Source: Syntrophaceae bacterium UBA2280 (GTDB taxonomy: Bacteria; Desulfobacterota; Syntrophia; Syntrophales; Smithellaceae). From it: a DNA stretch of 64,000 nucleotides. A program made the translations under genes and the position numbers. The notes beneath the pieces are model-generated. The model saw nothing but the letters and a program-made list of their open reading frames with translations, made no database searches and had not been told where the DNA came from. Positions 25,680 to 35,530 of the stretch are shown in pieces; position 1 is the first letter of the stretch, and the number at the start of each line of letters is the position of its first letter. The stretch lies in contig DDWS01000008.1 of NCBI GenBank assembly GCA_002347685.1, forward strand, positions 27,766-91,765, read 5' to 3'.

Positions 25680-26717
25680 ATGGCCAAGATTGACGCCCTT
25701 TTGAAAATGATTCTGGAATATAAAGCCTCCGATTTGCACGTCTGCGTGGGGGAACCGCCGCTTTTGCGCATAGACGGCCAGCTTCAACGGACGAAATATC
25801 ACGATCTGGCCGGGGAAGAAGTCGAACTGCTCCTCATGGAGATGCTCGATGAAAAGACGCTCAGCCTGTTAAAAACAAAAAAGGACATCGATTTTGCCTA
25901 CGAGCTCGAAGGTGTGGCACGTTTTCGAGGCAATATATTTCTGGAACGCAACGGATACAGCGGCGCGTTTCGCGTGATTCCCACGGGAATTAAGACACTG
26001 CGGGAGCTCGGCATTCCCGATGTGGTTTATTCTCTGGCCCGGCTGAAAAAAGGGATGGTTCTGGTCACCGGTTCGACGGGTTCTGGCAAGTCCACGACAC
26101 TCGCGGCGATGATCGATCTCATCAATAAAGAGAAAAACGCGCATATCATTACTCTCGAAGATCCGATTGAATTTATTCATCCCAAAGGCAAATGCCTGAT
26201 CCATCAACGGCAGTTGGGATTCCATATGGAGAGTTTTTCCGGCGGCCTGAAAGCCGCCCTGCGGGAAGATCCGGATGTCGTTCTGGTGGGAGAGATGCGC
26301 GATCTAGACACGATCCAGCTGGCGCTCACGGCGGCGGAAACCGGTCTGCTGGTTTTAGGCACGCTGCATACCTCCAGCGCGCCGAAAACGGTGGATCGCA
26401 TTATTGATGTGTTTCCAACCTCTCAGCAATCCCAGATCCGGACGATGCTGGCCGAATCTCTGCGCGGAGTGGTTTCGCAGAGTCTTCTTCGCCGGGCGGA
26501 CCGCAAAGGCCGGGTGGCGGCGGTGGAGGTGATGGTCTGCAACGGGGCCATCCAGAACCTCATCCGGGAAGGCAAGACGTTCCAGATTGTTTCGGTGATG
26601 CAGACCGGCAGGAACATCGGAATGCAGCCGATGGCCGACCATATCAAAAAGATGCTTCAGGACGGCCTGGTCACGCAGGAGGAAGCGGATATTTACGCCA
26701 GCCGGATTGAGGGATGA
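25680..26717 (+). CDS. pilT: Twitching motility ATPase PilT
   Basis: The 345-residue retraction ATPase of type IV pili, acting as a cytoplasmic hexamer at the pilus base. An N-terminal PAS-like domain precedes the ATPase core with Walker A TGSTGSGKSTT, the Asp box ITLEDPIEFIH, Walker B DPDVVLVGEMRD, and a His box GTLHTSSAPKTVDRIID; the AIRNLIRE-type helix appears as AIQNLIREGK. GGGGAG precedes ATG 25680. The gene is alone, without pilin assembly genes, in front of a PATAN-domain regulator and a small protein, suggesting a motility-control operon. Confidence 0.95.
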   Translation: MAKIDALLKMILEYKASDLHVCVGEPPLLRIDGQLQRTKYHDLAGEEVELLLMEMLDEKTLSLLKTKKDIDFAYELEGVARFRGNIFLERNGYSGAFRVIPTGIKTLRELGIPDVVYSLARLKKGMVLVTGSTGSGKSTTLAAMIDLINKEKNAHIITLEDPIEFIHPKGKCLIHQRQLGFHMESFSGGLKAALREDPDVVLVGEMRDLDTIQLALTAAETGLLVLGTLHTSSAPKTVDRIIDVFPTSQQSQIRTMLAESLRGVVSQSLLRRADRKGRVAAVEVMVCNGAIQNLIREGKTFQIVSVMQTGRNIGMQPMADHIKKMLQDGLVTQEEADIYASRIEG

Positions 26718-26739
26718 TTCAACGGTTCAAGGGTGTGTC

Positions 26740-28749
26740 ATGACGGATTTCACAACACTGAAAAATGGTCTGGTCAGTTCGGGATTGCTGACGGAAGAAC
26801 AAATCGCGCGGGCTGAAGATTACGCTCTGACGGTGGGTCTGTCGCTGGACGAGGCGCTGGTCTTTATGAAAATGATCAATTACGCATCGCTAGGCGGGGT
26901 TCTGTCCGGAATCCATGAAAAGCCCTATGTTTCGCTTCTGAATGCCGCGCCCGATGAGGCCGCCCGGGGGAAAATATCGGCGAATGTGGCCGAATCGCTC
27001 AAGGTGTTTCCCTGCCGCTTCAACTCGAAAACAGGCACGCTTTTGCTGGCTGTAAGTGATCCGGGTGATCCCGATTTGATCAGGAACCTTTCGAAAAGCG
27101 TTTCACCTTCCCTGAAGATCGAATACGCCGTTGCATCCGCATCCGAAATTCTGATGGCGATCGCCATTCATTATAAAGGCAAAGCTTACACGCCGGAAAT
27201 CGATCTGGAGCTGCCCAAGGGGTTTACGATTGTCACCCCCGGACGCAAAACCAAAGAAGGACTTGATCTGGAAGATGAGGCGCAAAGCGGCAGCAGGATT
27301 TTGCTGCTCGAGCAGGACCTCGATCGTGCCCGCGCACTGATGACACTATTGCGCCGCGAAGGTTTTTCCAATGTCCGGTGGGCTTCCTCCCCGAAAGAGG
27401 CGACGCAGGTCCTGAAGGAAAAGCCCGCGGATATGCTTGTTGCAAACGGCAGGATGTTCAAACCGCAGGGCGGCTGGGTTCGCGAGCTTCCGCCGGAGGT
27501 CGTGCCGTCTTTCATTTCCTGCTATAATCTCCGGACGATGCTTTTAGGCCAGGAATACCCCTATTCGCAAATGAGCGAAGCGCTGGTGTCCCTGGTGGCT
27601 TTCATGGTCCGGCGCAGTGTTACAAGCAACGATCAGCTGCAGCCTATCCTCACCGCTGCGCGTTATTGTAAGCTTTTGTCCATGCGGCTGGGATTGTCCG
27701 CCGTGCAGGTGGACGGGGTGGTGCTCGCTGCATGGCTCTCAGCACCGGATATCGGCAGGCTGATCCTTGATCATCTGGTCGCTCCCTATCCGATCACAGA
27801 GATCATCGAAGCCCAGAAAAGCGATGTTGGCAGAAAGAGAATCGAAGCTCAGATTCTCTTTCTGGTCAGACAGTACATGGTGCTGAAAAAAAACCGTCCG
27901 GAAATCTCCGGTGATATGGACAAGGTGCGAAGAGAGCTTGGCTCAGCGCTCGATCCTGTCGAAGACAAGCCCATTGTGGAGGCGTTTCTCAATGTCATTA
28001 AGGACGAGGAGTTTCTGAAAAACGCGGGCCGCGCCGGAGGTCGAATATTGGTCGTCGATCCGGATGTTGTCAAGGAATCCGCGCTGGTGCTCAGGCTCAG
28101 CAACGACGGTTATGACGTGACCGTCGTGGGCGATGCAAAACAGGCGTCCAGGGTTATTTTTGACATGGGGGTGGATCTGGTTCTTTCTGAGGTGAACCTG
28201 CCGGGAACCGACGGGCTGCGCTTCTGCCGGGCGCTTCGGGAGAATCCCGCTTCATCCAACATTTCCTTTTTTTTCATGACGGCGGAAGAAGGCGCCAGGC
28301 TTGCCGCCCAATGTCTGGAGGCCGGTGCCGACGATTTTTTCAAAAAACCTGTCGATCTGGAAATGCTGTCGCTCAAGATTCGTAATATCCTGAATCTCAA
28401 GGCGTCCTCGCGCGGTTCGAAAAAGGGCATTACGGGCACCCTGCAGGACATGAGTGCCACGGATATCATCCAGACGCTCACCATCGGAGAAAAGGATGTG
28501 GAAGTCCATTTCACCCATCAGAATCAAAAAGGCGTGATTTTTATCCGCCAGGGAGAGATCATTCACGCGAAGACCGAAAGAATGGAAGGACAGGAGGCGT
28601 TCTACCGGCTGATGGCCTGGGAGGACGGAGAGTTTGAAATCACCACATCGTCGAGCTTTCCCGCCCGAACGATTCACGACAGCGCGATGTCGCTGTTGAT
28701 GGAATGGGCGCGCCTGGCCGATGAGGCCAGCGTTCGGGGGCAGGCCTGA
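26740..28749 (+). CDS. PATAN (DUF4388) regulator with MshEN-like and two phosphoacceptor-less receiver domains
   Basis: A 669-residue signalling protein. Residues 5-145 resemble the MshEN/T2SSE N-terminal domain, which in related proteins binds cyclic di-GMP. Residues 185-245 are a degenerate receiver with Asn236 at the phosphoacceptor site; 255-425 is helical; 433-550 is a second receiver, with acidic DPD, the T514 region and KKP lysine present but Glu484 at the Asp site; 562-660 is PATAN/DUF4388. Proteins with PATAN domains control type IV pili and gliding in cyanobacteria and myxobacteria-like organisms. Start ATG 26740 has AAGGG upstream. It follows pilT by 22 bp. Confidence 0.83.
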   Translation: MTDFTTLKNGLVSSGLLTEEQIARAEDYALTVGLSLDEALVFMKMINYASLGGVLSGIHEKPYVSLLNAAPDEAARGKISANVAESLKVFPCRFNSKTGTLLLAVSDPGDPDLIRNLSKSVSPSLKIEYAVASASEILMAIAIHYKGKAYTPEIDLELPKGFTIVTPGRKTKEGLDLEDEAQSGSRILLLEQDLDRARALMTLLRREGFSNVRWASSPKEATQVLKEKPADMLVANGRMFKPQGGWVRELPPEVVPSFISCYNLRTMLLGQEYPYSQMSEALVSLVAFMVRRSVTSNDQLQPILTAARYCKLLSMRLGLSAVQVDGVVLAAWLSAPDIGRLILDHLVAPYPITEIIEAQKSDVGRKRIEAQILFLVRQYMVLKKNRPEISGDMDKVRRELGSALDPVEDKPIVEAFLNVIKDEEFLKNAGRAGGRILVVDPDVVKESALVLRLSNDGYDVTVVGDAKQASRVIFDMGVDLVLSEVNLPGTDGLRFCRALRENPASSNISFFFMTAEEGARLAAQCLEAGADDFFKKPVDLEMLSLKIRNILNLKASSRGSKKGITGTLQDMSATDIIQTLTIGEKDVEVHFTHQNQKGVIFIRQGEIIHAKTERMEGQEAFYRLMAWEDGEFEITTSSSFPARTIHDSAMSLLMEWARLADEASVRGQA

Positions 28750-28780
28750 ACAACAAAAAGACATGATTGAAGGGTATCCT

Positions 28781-29239
28781 ATGCTGAAAATTGAGACCTT
28801 AAGAAAGAAAGCAACGGTTTATTTCGCAGATGAAACCAGGATGAGCGGCAATTTCTTCGCGTCCATCGCATCGTATGACCATACCGGGACCGAACTGATC
28901 TCGGAGCTTCTGGCCGGCGATCGAAATTACATTCCCTTTGAGTCGGAAGAAACAGGCGAGATTGCCCTTTTGCGCAAAGAGAACATGGTGATGGTGCATA
29001 TTGATGACAAAGAAGTGGATAATTTCATGCCCGGCTATAAACAGGTTCGGGTGAATATCCACATGCTCAACGGTCAAAAGCTGAGCGGCAAGGTCTCGTT
29101 TGCCCTTCCCGAAACCCATTCCCGTCTTTCTGATTTTCTGAATTCGCGGGATGCTTTTTTTCGTCTGGAAGTGGACGGGGAAAATTTTCTGGTGCAAAAT
29201 CGTTTCGTCAGGCTCATCACGTCACAGAAACAGGAATGA
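28781..29239 (+). CDS. Small protein with two repeated beta-rich units, unknown function
   Basis: A 152-residue protein, unrecognised with confidence. It appears to contain two similar units, residues about 8-72 (KATVYFADETRMSGNFFAS and then IALLRKENMVMVHI) and 82-148 (VRVNIHMLNGQKLSGKVSF then RLSDFLNSRDAFFRLEV), which suggests internal duplication. It is likely a small beta-barrel-like fold and resembles a DUF6812-type pattern, by recall only. ATG 28781 has GAAGGG at 7 bases. It is the third gene of the pilT operon, 31 bp after the PATAN gene. Confidence 0.65.
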   Translation: MLKIETLRKKATVYFADETRMSGNFFASIASYDHTGTELISELLAGDRNYIPFESEETGEIALLRKENMVMVHIDDKEVDNFMPGYKQVRVNIHMLNGQKLSGKVSFALPETHSRLSDFLNSRDAFFRLEVDGENFLVQNRFVRLITSQKQE

Positions 29240-29268
29240 ACGTCCAAGGTTGAATCCAATGCGCCGGC

Positions 29269-32200
29269 TTATTCTGACGACAGAACTTCGCGGACTTTTC
29301 TGGCGAGGTCTCTTAACGTGAAAGGCTTCTGCAAAAACTTCACATGGCTGTCCAGCACGCCGTGATGCACAATCACATCGGACGTATAACCGGACATGAA
29401 AAGGACCCGGACATCCGGTTGTTTTTCTACGAGACGGTCACGCAAGTCCTTCCCGCTCATCGACGGCATGATCACATCCGTGATGACCAGGTCGATGGAT
29501 GTTTGATGCTGTTCGAAGACGGATAAAGCGTTCAGAGGGCTTTCCGTGGCCATGACGCTGTATCCCATGGATTCAAGCATGCCCCGGGTGATTTTCAGCA
29601 CCATCGCGTCGTCTTCCACAAGCAGGATGTTTCCTTTTCCGGCCAGAACCGTTTCGTCCTCATTCGAGGCGTGAATTCCTTTGTCCTCTTCTGTGCGCGG
29701 TAAAAAGACGGTAAAGGTGGTGCCGTGGTCCGGTTCGCTGTACACATGAACAAAGCCGTTGTTTTGATTAACGATGCCGTAAATCGTTGACAATCCCAGC
29801 CCCGTTCCTTTGCCCGTTTCCTTGGTGGTGAAGAAAGGCTCAAAGATATGGTTGAGCGTTTCCTTGCCCATGCCCGTGCCGTTGTCAGAAACAGACAGGC
29901 GGACATACTGCCCCGGTGTTGCGCCGATATGCTGTCTGCAATAGAAGCTATCCAGCGTGATGTTTTCCGTGGCAATGGTCAGGATACCGCCCGCGGGCAT
30001 GGCGTCGCGTGCATTGATTGCGAGGTTCATCAGGATTTGTTCCACCTGGGACGGGTCGATCTTGATGCTCCAGAGGTTCGCTCCGGGATGGTAAGTCAAT
30101 CGGACATCTTCGCCGATCAGTCGCAGCAGGGCTTTTTGCGAATTGGCCACCAGATCGTTTAAATCGACAATCTTCGGCGCGATGATCTGCTTGCGGGAAA
30201 AAGCCAGAAGCTGTGTGGTGATGTCGCGTGAACGGACGGCGGCCTTCTCGATTTCGTCAATATCCGGCACGATGGGGTGTAGCTGACCTAATTTGAGTTT
30301 GACAAGATCCACATAACCCAGAATAACACTCAGCATGTTGTTGAAATCATGCGCTACTCCGCCGGCGAGTCTTCCGACGGTTTCCAGTTTCTGCGCCTGT
30401 ACCAGCTGTTTTTCCAACCTTTCTTTTTCCTCTTCGGCCTTTTTACGCTCCGTGATGTCTTTGCCCCGGACAAGAATTTCGCTGATCCGGCCATTTTCGT
30501 CTCGATTGAATGTACCTGTGATTTCCATCCAAAGCAGATGTCCTTCCTTGTGGATGGCTTCAATCTCCAGCGTGATCGCCCTGTCGAGGTCAAAGGGCTT
30601 TCCGCCGGCCTCAAGCGCCAATTCGTCAGCCAGCCTCCGGGTTGCGTAGTCGAAAGATGCAGGCGTGAGAAGCTGATCCAAAGGTGTTTTGCGTGCTTCT
30701 TCCGGTGTATAGCCTGTTAACCGCGTGCTGGATGGACTGACATAGGTGAACTGCAGGCCCGGATCGATAGTCCAGATGACGTCGTTCATGTTTTCCACGA
30801 TCATCCGATAGCGTTTTTCGCTTTCCTCAATAATGAGCTGAGCCTTCTTGCGCTCGGATATATCGCGGGCGACGCCCAAAAGCTCGAAGGGATTCCCCTG
30901 GTCGTCGCGATTGAAAGAAAGGGTCAGCTCCTGCCACAAATGGTTACCGTCCTTGCGGAGGACCTCCAGCTCTAGCACCCGGGACGTTTCCGGATTCCTG
31001 GGACGCAACGGATCGCCGGGTTCAAATTCTTCCAATATGACTTGAGATACAACGGCCATCGATTCGGGCGTGAGTTGGTGCTCCAGCGGAATGTGCCTGA
31101 TTTCTTCAGGGGTGTAGCCGGTCAGCATTTCGATGGCGGGGCTTAAATAGACATATTGAAAATTGAAATCCATCGTCCAGATGGCATCGTTCATGTTTTC
31201 TATGATCATCCGGTAACGTTTTTCACTTTCCGCCAGGGCCTGTTCGATTTTTCTGCGTTCAGTAATGTTCCTGCCGACGGCCAGCATTTCTGTGGCGTTG
31301 CCTTCCCCATCTCGGTTGAAGGTGAGATTCACTTCCAGCCAGAGATTGTCGCCTCCTTTCGAGTAGGCTTCGAGCTCCAGCGTTCGGAAACGATTCGGGT
31401 CAGCCTGCGGGCTGCTGCTTTCCATGGTGAGTTCTTCGGCCAGTGTTTGAGCGATCAGGGTGAAGGACCTGGGCGCGAGCAGGTCTTCGAGAAACATAAT
31501 ATTCGATTCTTCGGTGCTGAAGCCCGTGACGCGCGATGTCGATTCACTCACATGGGTCAGACGCAAACCGAAATCAATGACCCAGACCATGTCGTTGACG
31601 TTATCCACGATCATCCGGTAGCGGTGTTCGCTTTCTTTGAGGGCAACCTGAGCTTTCTTGCGCTCGGTAATATTTCTGCCGACAAAAAGAATCTCGACCG
31701 GCTTGCCGGTTTCGTCACGGTTAAACGAGGCGGTGACCTCTTCCCATATGGTGCCGCCGTCCTTGCAGTAGGTCTCCAATTCCATGGTTCTGGCGCGATA
31801 AGGATCGACAGGTTTGCCGCTGAATTCCAGTTCCAGCTCCTCTGCCAGGATCTGCTGAGCCATGGCGTAGGATTCCGGCGTCATCTGGTCTTGCACCGGT
31901 ATTTTCATGATTTCTTCCGGCGTAAAGCCCGTCACCCGAATTTCGGAAGGGCTCAAATAGGTGTATTGCAGGTTCAAATCCATCGTCCAGATGGTGTCCT
32001 GTATATTTTCAACGAGCATCCGGTAGCGTTTTTCACTTTCCGCGAGGGCTTCTTCGGCTTTCTTGCGCTCCGTGATGTTCCGGGAAACCCCGTGAAGACC
32101 GGTTAAGAGACCCTGATCGTTCCGGATTCCGCTGATGACCGTTTCCATCCAGCGGGTGGAGCCGTCTTTATGATGATATTCCAACACAAGCATCGCACTT

Positions 32201-33027
32201 CTTTCCGGGTCTGCCTGATGCTGCTCTTCCAGGGCAAGCTCCCTGGCCATGGCCTCCAGACCGAAAGACAGGGAGGCAGGTGTCAGCTGTTCTTCAACTG
32301 TCTGATTCATCCTTTCTTCCCGGCTGAACCCGAGTATTTTCTGTACGGATGAGCTGACATAGAGTGTCCGCAAATTCAGGTCTGCGATCCATATAATATC
32401 AGACATCTTTTCGGTGAGAAGCCTGTATTGACTTTCGCTTTCCCGCAGGGCATCCTCCGCCTGCTTGCGCCGTGTAACATCGCGGACGACGCCACGAAAT
32501 CCGGCCGGCTTGCCTTGATCATCGCGAAGCAGGGCAACCGACGATTCCACATCGATGGGTTCTTTGTTCTTTTTGAGGATTTGCCAATCAAAACCTTTCA
32601 CGGCCCGGCCGGTCAGATACACCCCGTGAAAGACATCGTAAAGATGTTGGGCATTGGCCTTATCCACAAGATTGCTGAAATGTATCCCATGGAGCTCTTC
32701 TTCGGCATAGCCCAGTTCCCGTATTACACTGTCATTGAAGAAAAAAAGATTTCCTTTTAAATCGACTTCAAAATAGGATTCTTCGATGGCGTCGATGATG
32801 TGCCGGTAGCGCCGGGCGTCCGCCGCCTGATTCTCGACGAATTGAGCAAGGGAAGTGATTCTTTTTTCAGTCTTTTCAAGCAGGCTGTTGACGGCATCCG
32901 CCACACGGCCCAGGGGATCGTCGGGGGAGGTAAAATCCAGGCGTGCTTCATAATGACCTTTCGAAGCGGCAGCGGAAAGCACATCCAGAATTTGTCCTAT
33001 GCGGTCTTTTTCATCTTTCTGCGTCAT
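29269..33027 (-). CDS. Six-PAS hybrid sensor histidine kinase with receiver domain
   Basis: A 1252-residue cytoplasmic hybrid kinase. A short HAMP-like start is followed by six PAS domains of about 130 residues in tandem; domains 2-6 are near copies, each with WMD-like W(I/T)xD and RKDITERKKAE-type linkers (for example GRNITERKKAQVAL). Then come HisKA (GRLAGGVAHDFNNMLSV), a HATPase_c domain with DNGTGM, GTGLGLS, and a receiver with Asp in DLVITDVIMPSMSG. No transmembrane segment is present. ATG 33027 is preferred to longer starts at 33087 or 33204, which lie over the tex start. It is divergent from tex and downstream of the pilT operon on the opposite strand. Confidence 0.9.
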   Translation of the reverse strand: MTQKDEKDRIGQILDVLSAAASKGHYEARLDFTSPDDPLGRVADAVNSLLEKTEKRITSLAQFVENQAADARRYRHIIDAIEESYFEVDLKGNLFFFNDSVIRELGYAEEELHGIHFSNLVDKANAQHLYDVFHGVYLTGRAVKGFDWQILKKNKEPIDVESSVALLRDDQGKPAGFRGVVRDVTRRKQAEDALRESESQYRLLTEKMSDIIWIADLNLRTLYVSSSVQKILGFSREERMNQTVEEQLTPASLSFGLEAMARELALEEQHQADPERSAMLVLEYHHKDGSTRWMETVISGIRNDQGLLTGLHGVSRNITERKKAEEALAESEKRYRMLVENIQDTIWTMDLNLQYTYLSPSEIRVTGFTPEEIMKIPVQDQMTPESYAMAQQILAEELELEFSGKPVDPYRARTMELETYCKDGGTIWEEVTASFNRDETGKPVEILFVGRNITERKKAQVALKESEHRYRMIVDNVNDMVWVIDFGLRLTHVSESTSRVTGFSTEESNIMFLEDLLAPRSFTLIAQTLAEELTMESSSPQADPNRFRTLELEAYSKGGDNLWLEVNLTFNRDGEGNATEMLAVGRNITERRKIEQALAESEKRYRMIIENMNDAIWTMDFNFQYVYLSPAIEMLTGYTPEEIRHIPLEHQLTPESMAVVSQVILEEFEPGDPLRPRNPETSRVLELEVLRKDGNHLWQELTLSFNRDDQGNPFELLGVARDISERKKAQLIIEESEKRYRMIVENMNDVIWTIDPGLQFTYVSPSSTRLTGYTPEEARKTPLDQLLTPASFDYATRRLADELALEAGGKPFDLDRAITLEIEAIHKEGHLLWMEITGTFNRDENGRISEILVRGKDITERKKAEEEKERLEKQLVQAQKLETVGRLAGGVAHDFNNMLSVILGYVDLVKLKLGQLHPIVPDIDEIEKAAVRSRDITTQLLAFSRKQIIAPKIVDLNDLVANSQKALLRLIGEDVRLTYHPGANLWSIKIDPSQVEQILMNLAINARDAMPAGGILTIATENITLDSFYCRQHIGATPGQYVRLSVSDNGTGMGKETLNHIFEPFFTTKETGKGTGLGLSTIYGIVNQNNGFVHVYSEPDHGTTFTVFLPRTEEDKGIHASNEDETVLAGKGNILLVEDDAMVLKITRGMLESMGYSVMATESPLNALSVFEQHQTSIDLVITDVIMPSMSGKDLRDRLVEKQPDVRVLFMSGYTSDVIVHHGVLDSHVKFLQKPFTLRDLARKVREVLSSE

Positions 33028-33186
33028 GAATCCGTCACCGATCCTAAGTCTGTAAGGATTATCAAGGTCGCACTTTATTCTTATCATGAATGAGATCGGT
33101 TGAATAGCGTGAAAACTTGACGTTTGATTGCATCCCGAAGGCGACTGTGCTAATGCTCCCGATTCATCAATCGATAAAGGAAGAAC

Positions 33187-35481
33187 ATGAATACCGTCAG
33201 ACACGAAATCATTTCACGCGAGCTTAATATTTCAGCAAAACAGGTGGCGGATACCGAGGGGCTGTTTACCGGGGGTGCCACAGTGCCGTTTATCGCCCGC
33301 TACCGCAAGGAAGTGACCGGATCGCTCGATGAAGTCGTCATCACCGCCATCCGGGACCGGTTGCGTGAGCTCCAGGAGCTTGACAGCCGGCGGGAGGCGG
33401 TTTTGAAATCCCTGACTCAACGTCATTTGCTGACGCAGGAACTGGAAGAAAAAATTACCGCGGCTACGACGCTTTCGGTTCTGGAGGATATTTACCTGCC
33501 TTTTCGCCCCAAGCGCCGCACCAGGGCAACCATCGCCAGGGAAAAGGGGCTGGAGCCTCTGGCGGAAAAAATATTCGCTCAGGAAAACTTTGATCTTGCC
33601 TCGGAAGCCGCCTTGTTCATGGTGGAGGAAAAAGGCGTGGCAACAAAGGACGACGCCCTGGCCGGGGCGCGCGATATTATTGCCGAGTGGGTAGCGGAGG
33701 ATATGACCGCGCGGGCGAAGATGCGTGATTTGTTTATGAATAATGGGATGATGCGATCGAAAGTCCTTCCGGACAAGCATGCGGCAGGCAGCAAATACAA
33801 GGACTATTTTGACTGGGAAGAGCCGGTCGCCACCGCGCCGTCCCACCGGGTACTTGCCATGCGCCGCGGTGAACGGGAAGAATTTTTATCCCTGCGCATG
33901 ACGCCTTCAGAGGAAGCAGCGCTCGCGATCCTCGAAGAGCTGTTTGTCAAAGGGACGCGTGACGCGGCAGTCCAGGTGCGGCTTGCGGTGGCCGACAGCT
34001 ATAAACGCCTCCTTTCATTATCCATGGAGACGGAAATCCGAATGGAAACCAGGAAAAGAGCCGATGAGACCGCCATCCGTGTTTTTGCCGACAACCTGCG
34101 ACAACTGTTGCTTTCCCCGCCCGCCGGGCAGAAAAGCGTGCTGGCGATTGATCCCGGCTTTCGCACCGGCTGCAAGCTGGTGTGTCTGGACCGGCAGGGC
34201 AAACTCCTGCACCATGACACCATCTTTCCTATGCTGTCTGACAAAGCGCGCCAGGAGGCGGCCCGGACGGTTGAATCCCTGTGCGGACGCTTCGGAATTG
34301 AGGCCATTGCCGTTGGCAACGGCACTGCGGGACGTGAAACAGAGAGTTTTCTTCGGAGCCTGAATCTGCCCGGGGAAATCCTGGTGGTCATGGTCAATGA
34401 GAGCGGTGCATCCGTGTATTCCGCCTCCGAAGTGGCAAGGCAGGAATTCCCCGATCACGATATTACCGTACGCGGCGCCGTATCCATTGGGCGACGCCTG
34501 ATGGACCCGCTTTCGGAGCTTGTCAAAATCGATCCGAAAGCCATCGGCGTCGGTCAGTATCAGCATGATGTGGATCAGGGGCTGCTCCGGCAGTGCCTCG
34601 ATGATGTCGTGGTCAGCTGCGTCAATGCCGTAGGGGTTGAAGTCAACACCGCCGGAGCCCCGCTTCTGTCTTATGTGTCGGGCCTCGGGCCGGCTCTGGC
34701 GGAAAATATCGTTAAACACCGCGATGAAAACGGTCCGTTTCTCTCACGCGAAGCGCTCAAAGCCGTGAAACGTCTTGGCGCCAAAGCCTTTGAGCAGGCC
34801 GCGGGATTCCTGCGCGTGCGCGACAGTAAAAATCTCCTCGATGCCAGCGCCGTTCATCCGGAAAGTTACCCGATTGTTGAAAAAATGGCGGCGGACCAGG
34901 GCTCATCGGTAGCGGATTTGATGACCGATGCTGAAAAAAGGCAAAAAATCATTTTGACCGATTACGTGACCGATACAGTCGGCCTGCCGACACTGAAAGA
35001 TATCGTGGCTGAACTGGCCAAGCCGGGGCGCGATCCCAGGGAGCGTTTTGAAAACGTTGTTTTTGCCGAAGGCATTGACAAGATGGCAGATTTGGTTGCC
35101 GGGATGAAGCTCAACGGCCTGGTGACCAATATCACGGCGTTCGGCGCTTTTGTTGATATCGGCGTGCATCAGGACGGTCTGGTGCATGTAAGCGAAATGG
35201 CAGACCGTTTTGTTAAAGCGCCTGCGGAGGTTTTGAAAGTCGGCCAGAAAGTCGAAGTCAGGGTTCTGGCGGTGGATGTTGAAAGAAAAAGAATCTCCCT
35301 GTCCATGAAAAAAAAGCCCGGTGAAAAACTGTCGGAACCGAAACAGGCCCCCGATACGCCGCACCCGGTGGAACGCAGGACAGAGCCGGGAAGGCCTCCG
35401 CGCCGGCCTGAAAAAATCAAACCCGGGGAAGCCCGCAAGCCATTTAACAATCCTTTTGCCGATGCGCTCAAGAAAAAGTGA
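33187..35481 (+). CDS. tex: Transcription accessory protein Tex, S1 RNA-binding
   Basis: A 764-residue cytoplasmic RNA-binding protein that interacts with transcription complexes. The N-terminal Tex domain has FIARYRKEVTGSLDE; a YqgF-like domain begins LAIDPGFRTGCKLV; helix-hairpin-helix motifs lie around YVSGLGPALAENIVKHR; the S1 domain is LNGLVTNITAFGAFVDIGVHQDGLVHVSE (landmarks FGAFVDIGV and DGLVHVSE). The C-terminus is Pro-, Arg- and Lys-rich and probably disordered. AAAGGAAG stands before ATG 33187. Length agrees with the family. Bacteriohemerythrin follows 50 bp later. Confidence 0.95.
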   Translation: MNTVRHEIISRELNISAKQVADTEGLFTGGATVPFIARYRKEVTGSLDEVVITAIRDRLRELQELDSRREAVLKSLTQRHLLTQELEEKITAATTLSVLEDIYLPFRPKRRTRATIAREKGLEPLAEKIFAQENFDLASEAALFMVEEKGVATKDDALAGARDIIAEWVAEDMTARAKMRDLFMNNGMMRSKVLPDKHAAGSKYKDYFDWEEPVATAPSHRVLAMRRGEREEFLSLRMTPSEEAALAILEELFVKGTRDAAVQVRLAVADSYKRLLSLSMETEIRMETRKRADETAIRVFADNLRQLLLSPPAGQKSVLAIDPGFRTGCKLVCLDRQGKLLHHDTIFPMLSDKARQEAARTVESLCGRFGIEAIAVGNGTAGRETESFLRSLNLPGEILVVMVNESGASVYSASEVARQEFPDHDITVRGAVSIGRRLMDPLSELVKIDPKAIGVGQYQHDVDQGLLRQCLDDVVVSCVNAVGVEVNTAGAPLLSYVSGLGPALAENIVKHRDENGPFLSREALKAVKRLGAKAFEQAAGFLRVRDSKNLLDASAVHPESYPIVEKMAADQGSSVADLMTDAEKRQKIILTDYVTDTVGLPTLKDIVAELAKPGRDPRERFENVVFAEGIDKMADLVAGMKLNGLVTNITAFGAFVDIGVHQDGLVHVSEMADRFVKAPAEVLKVGQKVEVRVLAVDVERKRISLSMKKKPGEKLSEPKQAPDTPHPVERRTEPGRPPRRPEKIKPGEARKPFNNPFADALKKK

Positions 35482-35530
35482 GAAAGTGCCGAAGGTAGAG
35501 TGGCGAGGATGACGAATACAGGGAGAGAAA

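Noticed and set aside
31156..32106. 316-codon frame opposite the six-PAS kinase
   Set aside because: It covers a strongly motif-supported PAS region on the other strand and has no protein-like motifs.
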